Assembly: GCA_030835005.1 (NCBI GenBank) | Contig: JAUQWT010000188.1 | Coordinates: 1-7,369, forward strand | DNA: 7,369 bases | Direction: 5' to 3' | From: Ignavibacteria bacterium | GTDB lineage: Bacteria; Bacteroidota; Ignavibacteria; Tepidaquicellales; OLB5 | In this document: positions 1-6,235 of the stretch, one piece after another | How positions within the stretch are numbered: the stretch's first letter is position 1 | Layout of the letters: every line of letters starts with the position of its first letter | The notes under the pieces: generated by a model | The model's input: only the letters and a program-made list of their open reading frames with translations | What the model was told of the DNA's origin: nothing | Databases searched by the model: none | Position numbers and translations under genes: made by a program

Positions 1-1872
1 GTCACTTGAGCCTGCAGGCAGGCTTGGAATATTAATTGTTGAACCGGTTTGGACGCCGTTAACAAAATACTTCATCGGAACGTTTGTTTGACCGGCAGTA
101 CCGCCATTTGTTACTTTTGAGCGGATATTATAAGCAGTATTCACAGTGAAACTTCCGGGAAAGCTCAAATACGGTCCGGTATATACATCGTTTGCTGGGG
201 GCGGACCAACGGCAAGAAGCGCTGTGTTCGCATTGACAATTCCGTATCCCATATTATTATTCCATGTATTGCCAAGATTAGGAAGCGGACCGGCTGATGT
301 ATAAGTGTATGCACCTCTCTTTTGGGCAGTCCTGTTAAGCCTTGCTCTTACTGTATCCCATGACTGTGTAGAATCTTTTGAAAGCATAAGAGCGCATACA
401 CCGGATGTGTTTGGTGTTGCGCTTGAAGTTCCATTAAACTCCTGAAAATAATTTCCTGTTGAATATCCGGGAGATCCCATTCTGTCAGTGGTATAGATCT
501 TAACGCACGGCGCAACTACATCAAGTCCAGTGCCGTAATTTGCCCCCCACCAGTTTTCAAGATCGCAGCTTGAAGGGGATTTTCTCTGGTTACACGGGCT
601 AACTCCTCCAACGGAAATTACAGTTGTTAGCGTTGAGGGCCAGCTCAGTGCACCATTTCCGTTTCCTGTTGCAAATACCCAAACGATGCCTTTACCATTC
701 CTGCCGAGAGTTGTTCCGTCAAGAATAGCATTATCTGCTGCAGCAATCGGACTTCCGCCTCCCCATGAATTGCTGCTAATCCAGCAGTTGCCAAACGTTC
801 TTACGCCTATCATTCCGTTCGTAATGGCTGTTGAGGTGGTACTTCCTCCTGAGTTAAAAATCTTTGCAGAAAATAATTTGCCGTTCGGGCATACGCCTGA
901 TACGCCAATACTGTTATTGCCTTTGGCTGCAACAATACCTGCACAGGCAGTTCCGTGATTATAATCATCAGTTCCGCCGTATGAACCGGCATAGTAGTTA
1001 TATTGATAACCGTTCAATATGTTTACAGAAAGATCTTCATGTAAAGTATCAATGCCGGTATCAACTATTGAAACTTTGCATTGTGAAATGCCCTGAGTCT
1101 GGTTCCATGCGCTATCTAATCCCATATCATTATCAGCTGTTCCGTTTCCGGTTACAGGAATATTAGTGCCTGTATTTATTGCTGACCACTGCATTGGGAA
1201 GAATGCGTCATTTGGTACAAACTGAAGCAGGTTCGTGAAGAACATGCCCGGATCTGCGTAATTAACCATTCCGCTTGAATAAACTTCATTCGCATAATCA
1301 AGTGAAGATAAATTATCACTAACATTTATGCTAAGAATGAACGAAGGCCCGCCTGTAAGTTCAAGCTGCTGAATTATAGACATATTCTTGCTTTGCAGAT
1401 ACTGCTGGATCTGCTGCATATTGTAAGTAGGTTTGAATTGCACTATAATATTGTCTTCGCAGCCCATCAGTGTGTTCTTATTTCCCATTCCTTCTCTCAT
1501 CCCAAAAACGGGAGAAGCAATCTCAACCTGTGAATAGTTCTTAACCTGGTTAATTATGTTGTTTATCGTAACGTTATCCGTTGTCGACCGTAATTTTACA
1601 AGCTGTCTGATATCATTATTCTCATACGAAAAATCTGCAGGGATTTCTCCGAATGAACTGATCATGTTTATGAAATCAGCCTTCGGCATAACCTGCTTCA
1701 ACTTTATATATATCATATCAGGTTTGTGCACCAAATAATACCTCTGACCCTGATAATAATAGTAATCTGTGATATTGTTTGCGCTTGCTCCTGTATTGAA
1801 ATTATTCCAGCCAATTGAGCTTAAGCCTGTGGCCAAAATTATCAGCACAAGTAGTTTAGAAAAGTTATTCAT
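1..1872 (-). CDS. Secreted subtilisin-like serine protease (peptidase family S8), C-terminus cut off by window edge
   Basis: Reading the minus strand from the ATG at 1872 gives 624 uninterrupted codons running off the left edge, so the gene is 3'-partial. Residues 1-20 form a signal peptide (short polar start, then a hydrophobic LLVLIILATGL core), implying export. Residues about 51-210 look like two successive inhibitor/propeptide-like units. The S8 catalytic domain spans about 225-555 and has the full triad: Asp271 in IVDTGID, His306 in NHGTACAG, Ser483 in NGTSSATP, plus the oxyanion Asn404 in ATGNGN. From about 558, after a PPPAN linker, a beta-rich CARDB/Ig-like segment begins (KVTNGG, KYFVNG) and is cut off. 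Several cysteines (for example 427 and 436) could form disulfides outside the cytoplasm. GGAG lies 7 bases before the ATG. Likely role is extracellular or cell-surface proteolysis; the substrate cannot be told. A type IX secretion sorting domain may lie beyond the window, but that is inference. Confidence 0.95.
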   Translation of the reverse strand, partial: MNNFSKLLVLIILATGLSSIGWNNFNTGASANNITDYYYYQGQRYYLVHKPDMIYIKLKQVMPKADFINMISSFGEIPADFSYENNDIRQLVKLRSTTDNVTINNIINQVKNYSQVEIASPVFGMREGMGNKNTLMGCEDNIIVQFKPTYNMQQIQQYLQSKNMSIIQQLELTGGPSFILSINVSDNLSSLDYANEVYSSGMVNYADPGMFFTNLLQFVPNDAFFPMQWSAINTGTNIPVTGNGTADNDMGLDSAWNQTQGISQCKVSIVDTGIDTLHEDLSVNILNGYQYNYYAGSYGGTDDYNHGTACAGIVAAKGNNSIGVSGVCPNGKLFSAKIFNSGGSTTSTAITNGMIGVRTFGNCWISSNSWGGGSPIAAADNAILDGTTLGRNGKGIVWVFATGNGNGALSWPSTLTTVISVGGVSPCNQRKSPSSCDLENWWGANYGTGLDVVAPCVKIYTTDRMGSPGYSTGNYFQEFNGTSSATPNTSGVCALMLSKDSTQSWDTVRARLNRTAQKRGAYTYTSAGPLPNLGNTWNNNMGYGIVNANTALLAVGPPPANDVYTGPYLSFPGSFTVNTAYNIRSKVTNGGTAGQTNVPMKYFVNGVQTGSTINIPSLPAGSSD

Positions 1873-1879
1873 TGGTTTT

Positions 1880-1883
1880 CTCC
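1880..1883 (-). promoter_or_regulatory. Ribosome binding site of the S8 protease
   Basis: On the minus strand GGAG stands 7 bases before the ATG at 1872. It supports this start over the later in-frame ATGs, as does the signal peptide that begins right at it. Confidence 0.6.
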
Positions 1884-1906
1884 AATAGTTATTAATTAAG
1901 TTTATT

Positions 1907-1914
1907 CAAAAATA
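1907..1914 (-). promoter_or_regulatory. Possible Bacteroidota-type -7 element for the S8 protease
   Basis: The minus strand reads TATTTTTG here, matching the TAnnTTTG -7 consensus known from Bacteroidota, about 35 bases before the start codon. No TTG-type -33 element is found at the expected distance, and the region is very AT-rich, so a chance match is quite possible. Confidence 0.22.
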
Positions 1915-2032
1915 ATTTTCTTTTATTCTGTAATTAGTTAGAAATAAATAGATCAATTGTGAATAAATAAACGGAGGGTATTGAAGTGAGAGCTCCATTT
2001 CATTTCAACAAAATGCCCGGAAAATCTGATTG

Positions 2033-2067
2033 AAATAAAACAAAACTGAATTCGTTTAATCCAGTTT
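2033..2067 (-). terminator. Probable intrinsic terminator downstream of lipB
   Basis: Bases 2043-2052 and 2058-2067 are inverted repeats around a 5-base loop. On the minus strand they form a 10-bp stem in which one pair is G-U; on the plus strand the same pair would be an A-C mismatch. The minus-strand stem is followed by a T-rich run (TGTTTTATTT, down to 2033). Both asymmetries point to leftward transcription, consistent with ending lipB about 100 bases after its stop codon. The stem is AT-rich, so its strength is uncertain. Confidence 0.45.
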
Positions 2068-2165
2068 CATGATCAGGTTTGACTTCAAAATTAGTTTTTC
2101 AAGACATGTATAACAACAAAATTGCCTCTTTTGTATGTAAAAGTCAAGATTAAATTCAGGTAATT

Positions 2166-2849
2166 TCAGAATATTAAAAGATTCTCAAGCTCTTGTTTTG
2201 AGATTTCCGTCAAGCTTTCGTAATCAAAAACTTTTTTTATATTATTGATAATATGTGTATTTACGATGCTTAGAGACAGTTCTTTTCCGGTTAAGACTTT
2301 CATGCTTGTTACTCCTTTGTGAAATATTCCGCAGGGTATTATGTTACTGAAATAAGACAGTTCATTATTTACATTCAATGCAAGACCGTGCATGGTTATC
2401 CATTTTGAGACTTTGATCCCAATTGCGCATATCTTTTCTCCACCTACCCAAACACCTGTATATTCTTCTTCCCTGTGTGCCTTGATGTCAAATTCAGATA
2501 GTGTTTTTACTACAGCTTCTTCGAGATCGCGCAGGAAACGGTGTGTATCTTTATAATGATCATTCAGATCAAAAATCGGATAAACAACCAACTGCCCTGG
2601 TCCATGATACGTAATATCTCCGCCGCGGTCAATTTCATAGTAAGAAATGCCTCGCGATTTCATTTCATCATCACTGATTAGAATGTGATTCCTATCCCCA
2701 GCCTTGCCAAGTGTATAAACATGATTGTGTTCTACAGAAATTATCACATCAGGCAATTGTTTCTTTTGCTTAAACAGGTGTATCTTCTTCTGAAAGTCCC
2801 AAACTTCTTTATAATCAGCTTTGCCTAAAATTAAATGATATGCTTTCAA
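2166..2849 (-). CDS. lipB: Lipoyl(octanoyl) transferase LipB
   Basis: LipB moves the octanoyl group from octanoyl-acyl carrier protein to a lysine of lipoyl domains (such as E2 subunits and GcvH) in the cytoplasm; LipA then adds the sulfurs. The 227-residue protein has the usual family length and landmarks: RGGDITYHGPGQ at residues 75-86, the KICAIG segment with the catalytic-type Lys139, the HGLALNV motif at 154-160, and PCGI with the acyl-carrying Cys173. Both catalytic residues are present, so it should be active. The start is TTG at 2849: no ATG or GTG lies between it and the upstream in-frame stop, and the family N-terminus (an LG.. turn near residue 9) fits. No clear Shine-Dalgarno precedes it. 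No lipA is nearby; the gene stands alone, divergent from the MltD-like gene and followed by a terminator-like hairpin. An LplA-type ligase is excluded by the RGG..TYHGPGQ plus PCG pattern. Confidence 0.96.
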   Translation of the reverse strand: MKAYHLILGKADYKEVWDFQKKIHLFKQKKQLPDVIISVEHNHVYTLGKAGDRNHILISDDEMKSRGISYYEIDRGGDITYHGPGQLVVYPIFDLNDHYKDTHRFLRDLEEAVVKTLSEFDIKAHREEEYTGVWVGGEKICAIGIKVSKWITMHGLALNVNNELSYFSNIIPCGIFHKGVTSMKVLTGKELSLSIVNTHIINNIKKVFDYESLTEISKQELENLLIF

Positions 2850-2882
2850 TTCTGCTTGAATTTCAATTGTGGAACAAGTTTA

Positions 2883-2901
2883 ACTTAAAAATGTTTTAAG
2901 T
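2883..2901. repeat. Perfect 8-3-8 palindrome upstream of lipB
   Basis: ACTTAAAA and TTTTAAGT are exact reverse complements separated by ATG. The element lies 33 bases upstream of the lipB start, where a promoter or operator would be expected. A symmetrical site of this size could bind a dimeric regulator, but no regulator gene is nearby and AT-rich DNA yields such repeats by chance. The sequence is certain; the function is unknown. Confidence 0.5.
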
Positions 2902-3089
2902 AATATTCACTAATGAATCTATGCTGAAAACTGTTTCAAAATCATCAAGCCTTTGTGAAATCGAGATATTAACTCATGCTATTTTCTTGGCAAAATAATC
3001 AACAGGAACTCTTTTGTTCGGGATTAAGTATAATTTACTGTTATCTGCTATATTTATATGTATATTGCGGGGTTTATTTAATAAATAGC

Positions 3090-3118
3090 TTGATTTTGAA
3101 GATTGCATATTTTATATT
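3090..3118 (+). promoter_or_regulatory. Possible promoter of the MltD-like gene
   Basis: TTGATT (3090-3095) and TATATT (3113-3118) are separated by exactly 17 bases, resembling sigma-70 -35 and -10 boxes. Transcription would begin near 3125, leaving a leader of about 45 bases containing the AAGGAG site. In such AT-rich sequence the match is suggestive only. Confidence 0.33.
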
Positions 3119-3151
3119 AATGATCGAATTTGGTTTATCAGCAAATTTTAT

Positions 3152-3157
3152 AAGGAG
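3152..3157 (+). promoter_or_regulatory. Ribosome binding site of the MltD-like gene
   Basis: AAGGAG stands 11 bases before the ATG at 3169, a slightly long but usable spacing. It is the best Shine-Dalgarno match in the window and fixes the start directly ahead of the lipoprotein signal peptide. Confidence 0.7.
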
Positions 3158-3168
3158 AAGACAGTAAT

Positions 3169-5514
3169 ATGAAAAGAATTTCTATCCTACTATATATTCT
3201 TCTTGCTTTCATTTCACTCCAGTATTTGGCCGGCTGCGGTGGTTCAGATATAGATGAAGAAGAGAGTGCGGAAGTTAAGAAGAAGAAAGATTCAACAGGT
3301 GTATACCTTGCTTTGGAAAATGCACGAATACACTATACAAAAGCTCTGCAGTTTAACGAACAGGCTGATTCAAAATCTTCCGGTGAGGAATTTGAAGCAG
3401 CTTTAAAAGACCTTAATAAGATCGATACAAAAAATCTTGAAAAGCACTATACCTGGGAGAAAGATTATAAAGAGCTTGCCAGTGGAATTGTGCAGGATTA
3501 TATAACTGCACATAAGGATCTGAAAGATAATAACAAAGTATTCAAACTTGCTGCAAAACTTGGAATAAAATATGAAATTGTTGAAAAGAAATCTTTTTCA
3601 AACAGCTTTAACCCTGATGAATTGCCAAGATGTAATGACATTCCGCTTGTGGAAAATGGTCCTGTACAGGATTACATAAATTACTTCACAGGCACAGGAA
3701 GAAAATACATGGATAAATGGCTCTACAGGCTTGGGAAATATTCCAACCTGATGAGAGCGATCTTAAAGGAAAATAATGCACCTGAAGAGCTGATATATCT
3801 TTCAATGATCGAATCCGGTTTAGACCCGAAGATCAGCTCATGGGCGGGAGCAATAGGTTTATGGCAGTTCATGCCTACAACAGGCTCTGCATACGGCCTT
3901 TATTATGACGGATATACTGATGACAAACGAGATCCGGAAAAGGCCACTGATGCAGCAGCAAGGCATTTAAAGGATCTATATAAATCCTTTGGAGACTGGT
4001 ATCTCGCAATGGCATCTTATAATGCCGGTCCCGGAAGAATTACCGGTGCTATAAAAAAGTCCGGTTCAACCGACTTCTGGACTCTGAGGGAATACCTGCC
4101 AAAAGAAACAAGGAACTACGTTCCTCAATATATTGCAGTTGCGCTCATCTGCCTTGATCCTCCAAAATACGGATTTAACGATGTGGAATGGGGAACACCA
4201 ATAGAGTATGACAGAGTTTTGATTAAATCTGCTATAACTGTGGATAAAATCGCTGAGCTTTGCAATACTGATGTAGAAACTATCCGTGATCTTAACTCTC
4301 AGATGTTAACTGAATCAACGCCGGTTTTTGAAGACGGGTATTTGATCAAAATACCAAAAGGCAAATTTAAAGAGTTCAGCACTAATTACGAAAATGCAGG
4401 TGATATTGAAAAATACAGCTATAAACCGACTTTCGAAGGTAATGAAGGTACTGCTTCATTAAATCATGAAGAGACATTTTCATATTATAAAGTAGTAGAT
4501 TATAAAGTTGAGGACACCCGTTATATTATAAGCACCACTAACCGCGAGCTTGTTTTCCACAATATTGCCGAAAAAGAAGATCTTTATAATGTATCGCTTA
4601 AGTATTCAGTTCGTCCGTCTGATCTGAGACTATGGAATAATTTAGGATATGGTACTTATCCTAAAACAGGAGACAAGCTTTCAGTTTGGCTGACCAGGGA
4701 AAAGTACAAAGAACTCTACGGCATAAAAGAGATAGAAAAGAAAGAAGAGAACCTCACTGAAGTAGTTGAAGAATACAGCGAAGAGACAGGCACTACAAAT
4801 ACAGAAACTCCTGTAACGGAAACACCCAAAACAGAAACACCAGTTGAAAGCAATGAAACCACTGAGAAAAAAGATGAGAACATACTTGTTAATAAAGAGC
4901 ACAGGAATGATAACAGCACAGAAGAGAAGAATTCTGAAGAACCTGATGTAAAAAAGGAAGAAAAGAAATCAGATAAAAAAACTGATACAAAAAAGAAAAA
5001 CCAAAGCTACCAGACTTACACGGTAAAAGACGGAGATAATTTATCCGGAATTGCAGACAATTACGATGTTGACGTTTCAGATATTAAAGAATGGAACGAT
5101 TTGGAAAGTGATAAAATCCTGGTAGGGCAAAAGCTTAAGATTTATTCAGATAAGAAAGTTAACTCTTCAAGCAAGAAAGCAAAGACTTACACTGTAAAGG
5201 CCGGAGATAACTTAACTAAGATTGCAGATGCAAACGGTGTATCTGTTGCAGATATCAAGGATTGGAATGATCTTGAAAGTGATGTCATACAGGAAGGACA
5301 GGTATTGAAACTCTACCCTGCCAAAGAAACTACTAAGAAGGACACCAAGAAGAAGGAAAAGAAATCCAAAACCAGTTATCACACAGTAAAAAAAGGCGAG
5401 ACTCTTGGAAAGATAGCAGATAAATACGATGTTACAATTGCGGATCTGAAGAAATGGAATAAGATAAAGGGCGATACTATTGAAATTGGGCAAAAGCTGA
5501 TAGTAAAAAAATGA
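3169..5514 (+). CDS. mltD: MltD-like membrane-bound lytic murein transglycosylase with LysM repeats (lipoprotein)
   Basis: The enzyme class cleaves the MurNAc-GlcNAc bond of peptidoglycan with formation of 1,6-anhydroMurNAc, in cell-wall turnover. The 781 residues start with a lipoprotein signal peptide ending in the lipobox LAGC (lipidated Cys23). A helical, charged N-terminal region (about 41-150) follows. The SLT catalytic domain (about 196-320) has the catalytic Glu215 in SMIESG, GLWQFMP at 230-236 and YNAGPGR at 284-290. A divergent LysM-like unit lies near 346-398, as is usual in MltD, and another at about 461-508. A Lys/Glu/Thr-rich linker (about 522-612, with three TETP-type steps) leads to three clear LysM peptidoglycan-binding repeats at 617-659, 673-716 and 737-779. 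It is longer than E. coli MltD (about 450 residues), mainly from the linker and additional LysM units. It has its own likely promoter and a terminator, so it appears monocistronic. Function is well supported; exact glycan preference is not visible. Confidence 0.95.
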   Translation: MKRISILLYILLAFISLQYLAGCGGSDIDEEESAEVKKKKDSTGVYLALENARIHYTKALQFNEQADSKSSGEEFEAALKDLNKIDTKNLEKHYTWEKDYKELASGIVQDYITAHKDLKDNNKVFKLAAKLGIKYEIVEKKSFSNSFNPDELPRCNDIPLVENGPVQDYINYFTGTGRKYMDKWLYRLGKYSNLMRAILKENNAPEELIYLSMIESGLDPKISSWAGAIGLWQFMPTTGSAYGLYYDGYTDDKRDPEKATDAAARHLKDLYKSFGDWYLAMASYNAGPGRITGAIKKSGSTDFWTLREYLPKETRNYVPQYIAVALICLDPPKYGFNDVEWGTPIEYDRVLIKSAITVDKIAELCNTDVETIRDLNSQMLTESTPVFEDGYLIKIPKGKFKEFSTNYENAGDIEKYSYKPTFEGNEGTASLNHEETFSYYKVVDYKVEDTRYIISTTNRELVFHNIAEKEDLYNVSLKYSVRPSDLRLWNNLGYGTYPKTGDKLSVWLTREKYKELYGIKEIEKKEENLTEVVEEYSEETGTTNTETPVTETPKTETPVESNETTEKKDENILVNKEHRNDNSTEEKNSEEPDVKKEEKKSDKKTDTKKKNQSYQTYTVKDGDNLSGIADNYDVDVSDIKEWNDLESDKILVGQKLKIYSDKKVNSSSKKAKTYTVKAGDNLTKIADANGVSVADIKDWNDLESDVIQEGQVLKLYPAKETTKKDTKKKEKKSKTSYHTVKKGETLGKIADKYDVTIADLKKWNKIKGDTIEIGQKLIVKK

Positions 5515-5551
5515 TTTGAATAAAAAGTAAATAAGTAAAAATAAAAAATAG

Positions 5552-5580
5552 AAGCCGCTTTAGAAATAATGCGGCTTTTC
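5552..5580 (+). terminator. Intrinsic terminator after the MltD-like gene
   Basis: AAGCCGC (5552-5558) pairs with GCGGCTT (5571-5577) as a 7-bp GC-rich stem with a 12-base loop, followed by TTTTC. It lies 37 bases after the mltD stop codon and ends about 5 bases before the next start codon, so it should end mltD transcription but also sits in the leader of the next gene. Confidence 0.75.
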
Positions 5581-5584
5581 TAAT

Positions 5585-6112
5585 ATGCAGAAAGAAGAGA
5601 TAGTTCTTAAGATCGCCAATGAAACTGATTCTGAAAGGATCTCTCAGCTTGTGAACTCAGTTTACCGGGGTGAAAACTCCAAAAAAGGGTGGACTACGGA
5701 AGCCGGGTTCTTAAGCGGTATAAGAATTACCGAAGAAAGAGTTAAGGAGTTAATTGAACGCAAAAACGATGTGATTATTCTCGCAGTAATGAATGGAAAT
5801 ATCATAGGATGCGTTCACCTCGAATATATGGGAAAGTATTCTTATTTGGGAATGCTTTCAGTTGATGTAAATATTCAGGCAAAAGGAATAGGCAAAATAT
5901 TGATTTACGAATGCGAGCGGTATACAAGAGAAGTTTTTGGCTTGAATGAAATCAGAATGAAAGTGATTAGCAGAAGGACGGAGCTAATTGAGTATTACAA
6001 TCGCCGCGGTTATACAGAAACTGGAGAGCTTGAAGAATTCGGTGCGCGAGGCGATACTTTTGGTGATACTAACGATAAGCTCTATTTTGCTGTACTCATG
6101 AAAAAATTGTAA
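5585..6112 (+). CDS. GNAT-family N-acetyltransferase
   Basis: The 175-residue protein has the size and layout of a single GNAT domain, which transfers the acetyl group of acetyl-CoA to an amine; it lacks a signal peptide and should be cytoplasmic. The acetyl-CoA binding motif A is seen as LSVDVNIQAKGIGK (residues 91-104), with the QxxGxG pyrophosphate loop at 98-103. Motif B is seen as EYYNRRGYTETGE (136-148). A GWTTEAGF segment (35-42) resembles a sequence I recall from a subset of uncharacterised GNAT proteins. The substrate cannot be deduced and neighbours give no clue. The ATG at 5585 is chosen because the conserved first strand (about IVLKIANETD) starts right after it; no later ATG is suitable. 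There is no Shine-Dalgarno, since the preceding bases are the tail of the upstream terminator. Expression may be by read-through or from an unseen promoter. Confidence 0.9.
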   Translation: MQKEEIVLKIANETDSERISQLVNSVYRGENSKKGWTTEAGFLSGIRITEERVKELIERKNDVIILAVMNGNIIGCVHLEYMGKYSYLGMLSVDVNIQAKGIGKILIYECERYTREVFGLNEIRMKVISRRTELIEYYNRRGYTETGELEEFGARGDTFGDTNDKLYFAVLMKKL

Positions 6113-6169
6113 TCTCAGTTTCCTTTAAGAACGGGTGGATTTTACTTTCATGCAGGCTTTTTTAATTAA

Positions 6170-6198
6170 TTGATTATATAGCACAAAATCGGTATTAT
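6170..6198 (+). promoter_or_regulatory. Possible promoter of the LivJ-type gene
   Basis: TTGATT (6170-6175) and TATTAT (6193-6198) are spaced by exactly 17 bases, the same -35-like hexamer and spacing as the candidate ahead of the MltD-like gene. The bases 6193-6200 (TATTATTG) also match the Bacteroidota TAnnTTTG element with one mismatch. Transcription would begin about 30 bases before the start codon. The surrounding 6113-6235 gap shows no clear terminator for the GNAT gene. Confidence 0.35.
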
Positions 6199-6235
6199 TG
6201 ATAACTAATCCAACAAAAAATCAACCTAATACAAT

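Larger units (their letters stand above)
1873..2165. other. Non-coding gap between lipB and the S8 protease
   Basis: These 293 bases separate two genes that both read leftward. Apart from the protease leader elements (1880-1914) and a terminator-like hairpin (2043-2067) I see nothing recognisable: no tRNA-like fold and no convincing small ORF. The gap and the hairpin argue that lipB and the protease are transcribed separately. Confidence 0.6.
2850..3168. other. Divergent intergenic region between lipB and the MltD-like gene
   Basis: This 319-base AT-rich region must hold the promoters of two genes transcribed away from each other. I can point to a perfect palindrome at 2883-2901, a promoter-like pair at 3090-3118 and a strong ribosome binding site at 3152-3157. 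No RNA gene is recognisable. A hydrophobic 63-codon frame at 2976-3167 is judged spurious. Confidence 0.6.

Noticed and set aside
686..1166. Plus-strand open frames of 90 and 100 codons inside the protease gene
   Set aside because: They lie antisense to the conserved S8 catalytic domain, whose reading frame is unbroken; their proline-rich or Tyr/Arg-rich translations look like frame shadows.
2080..2147. TTGACTT and AAGTCAA inverted repeat in the lipB-protease gap
   Set aside because: The arms are only 7 bases and more than 50 bases apart, with no supporting inner pairing or T-run; likely chance.
2976..3167. 63-codon hydrophobic frame on the plus strand ending just before the MltD-like start
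   Set aside because: It has no ribosome binding site, is built from AT-rich sequence that yields hydrophobic residues by default, covers the likely mltD promoter and ribosome binding site, and resembles no family I know.
4681..5493. Minus-strand open frames of 67 to 93 codons inside the MltD-like gene
   Set aside because: They are antisense to the Lys/Glu-rich linker and the LysM repeats, which automatically gives Phe/Leu/Ser-rich shadow frames; no start signals are seen.
6113..6169. Possible terminator after the GNAT gene because of the GGCTTTTTT run
   Set aside because: No complementary arm for the GCAGGC before the T-run could be found, so there is no hairpin.
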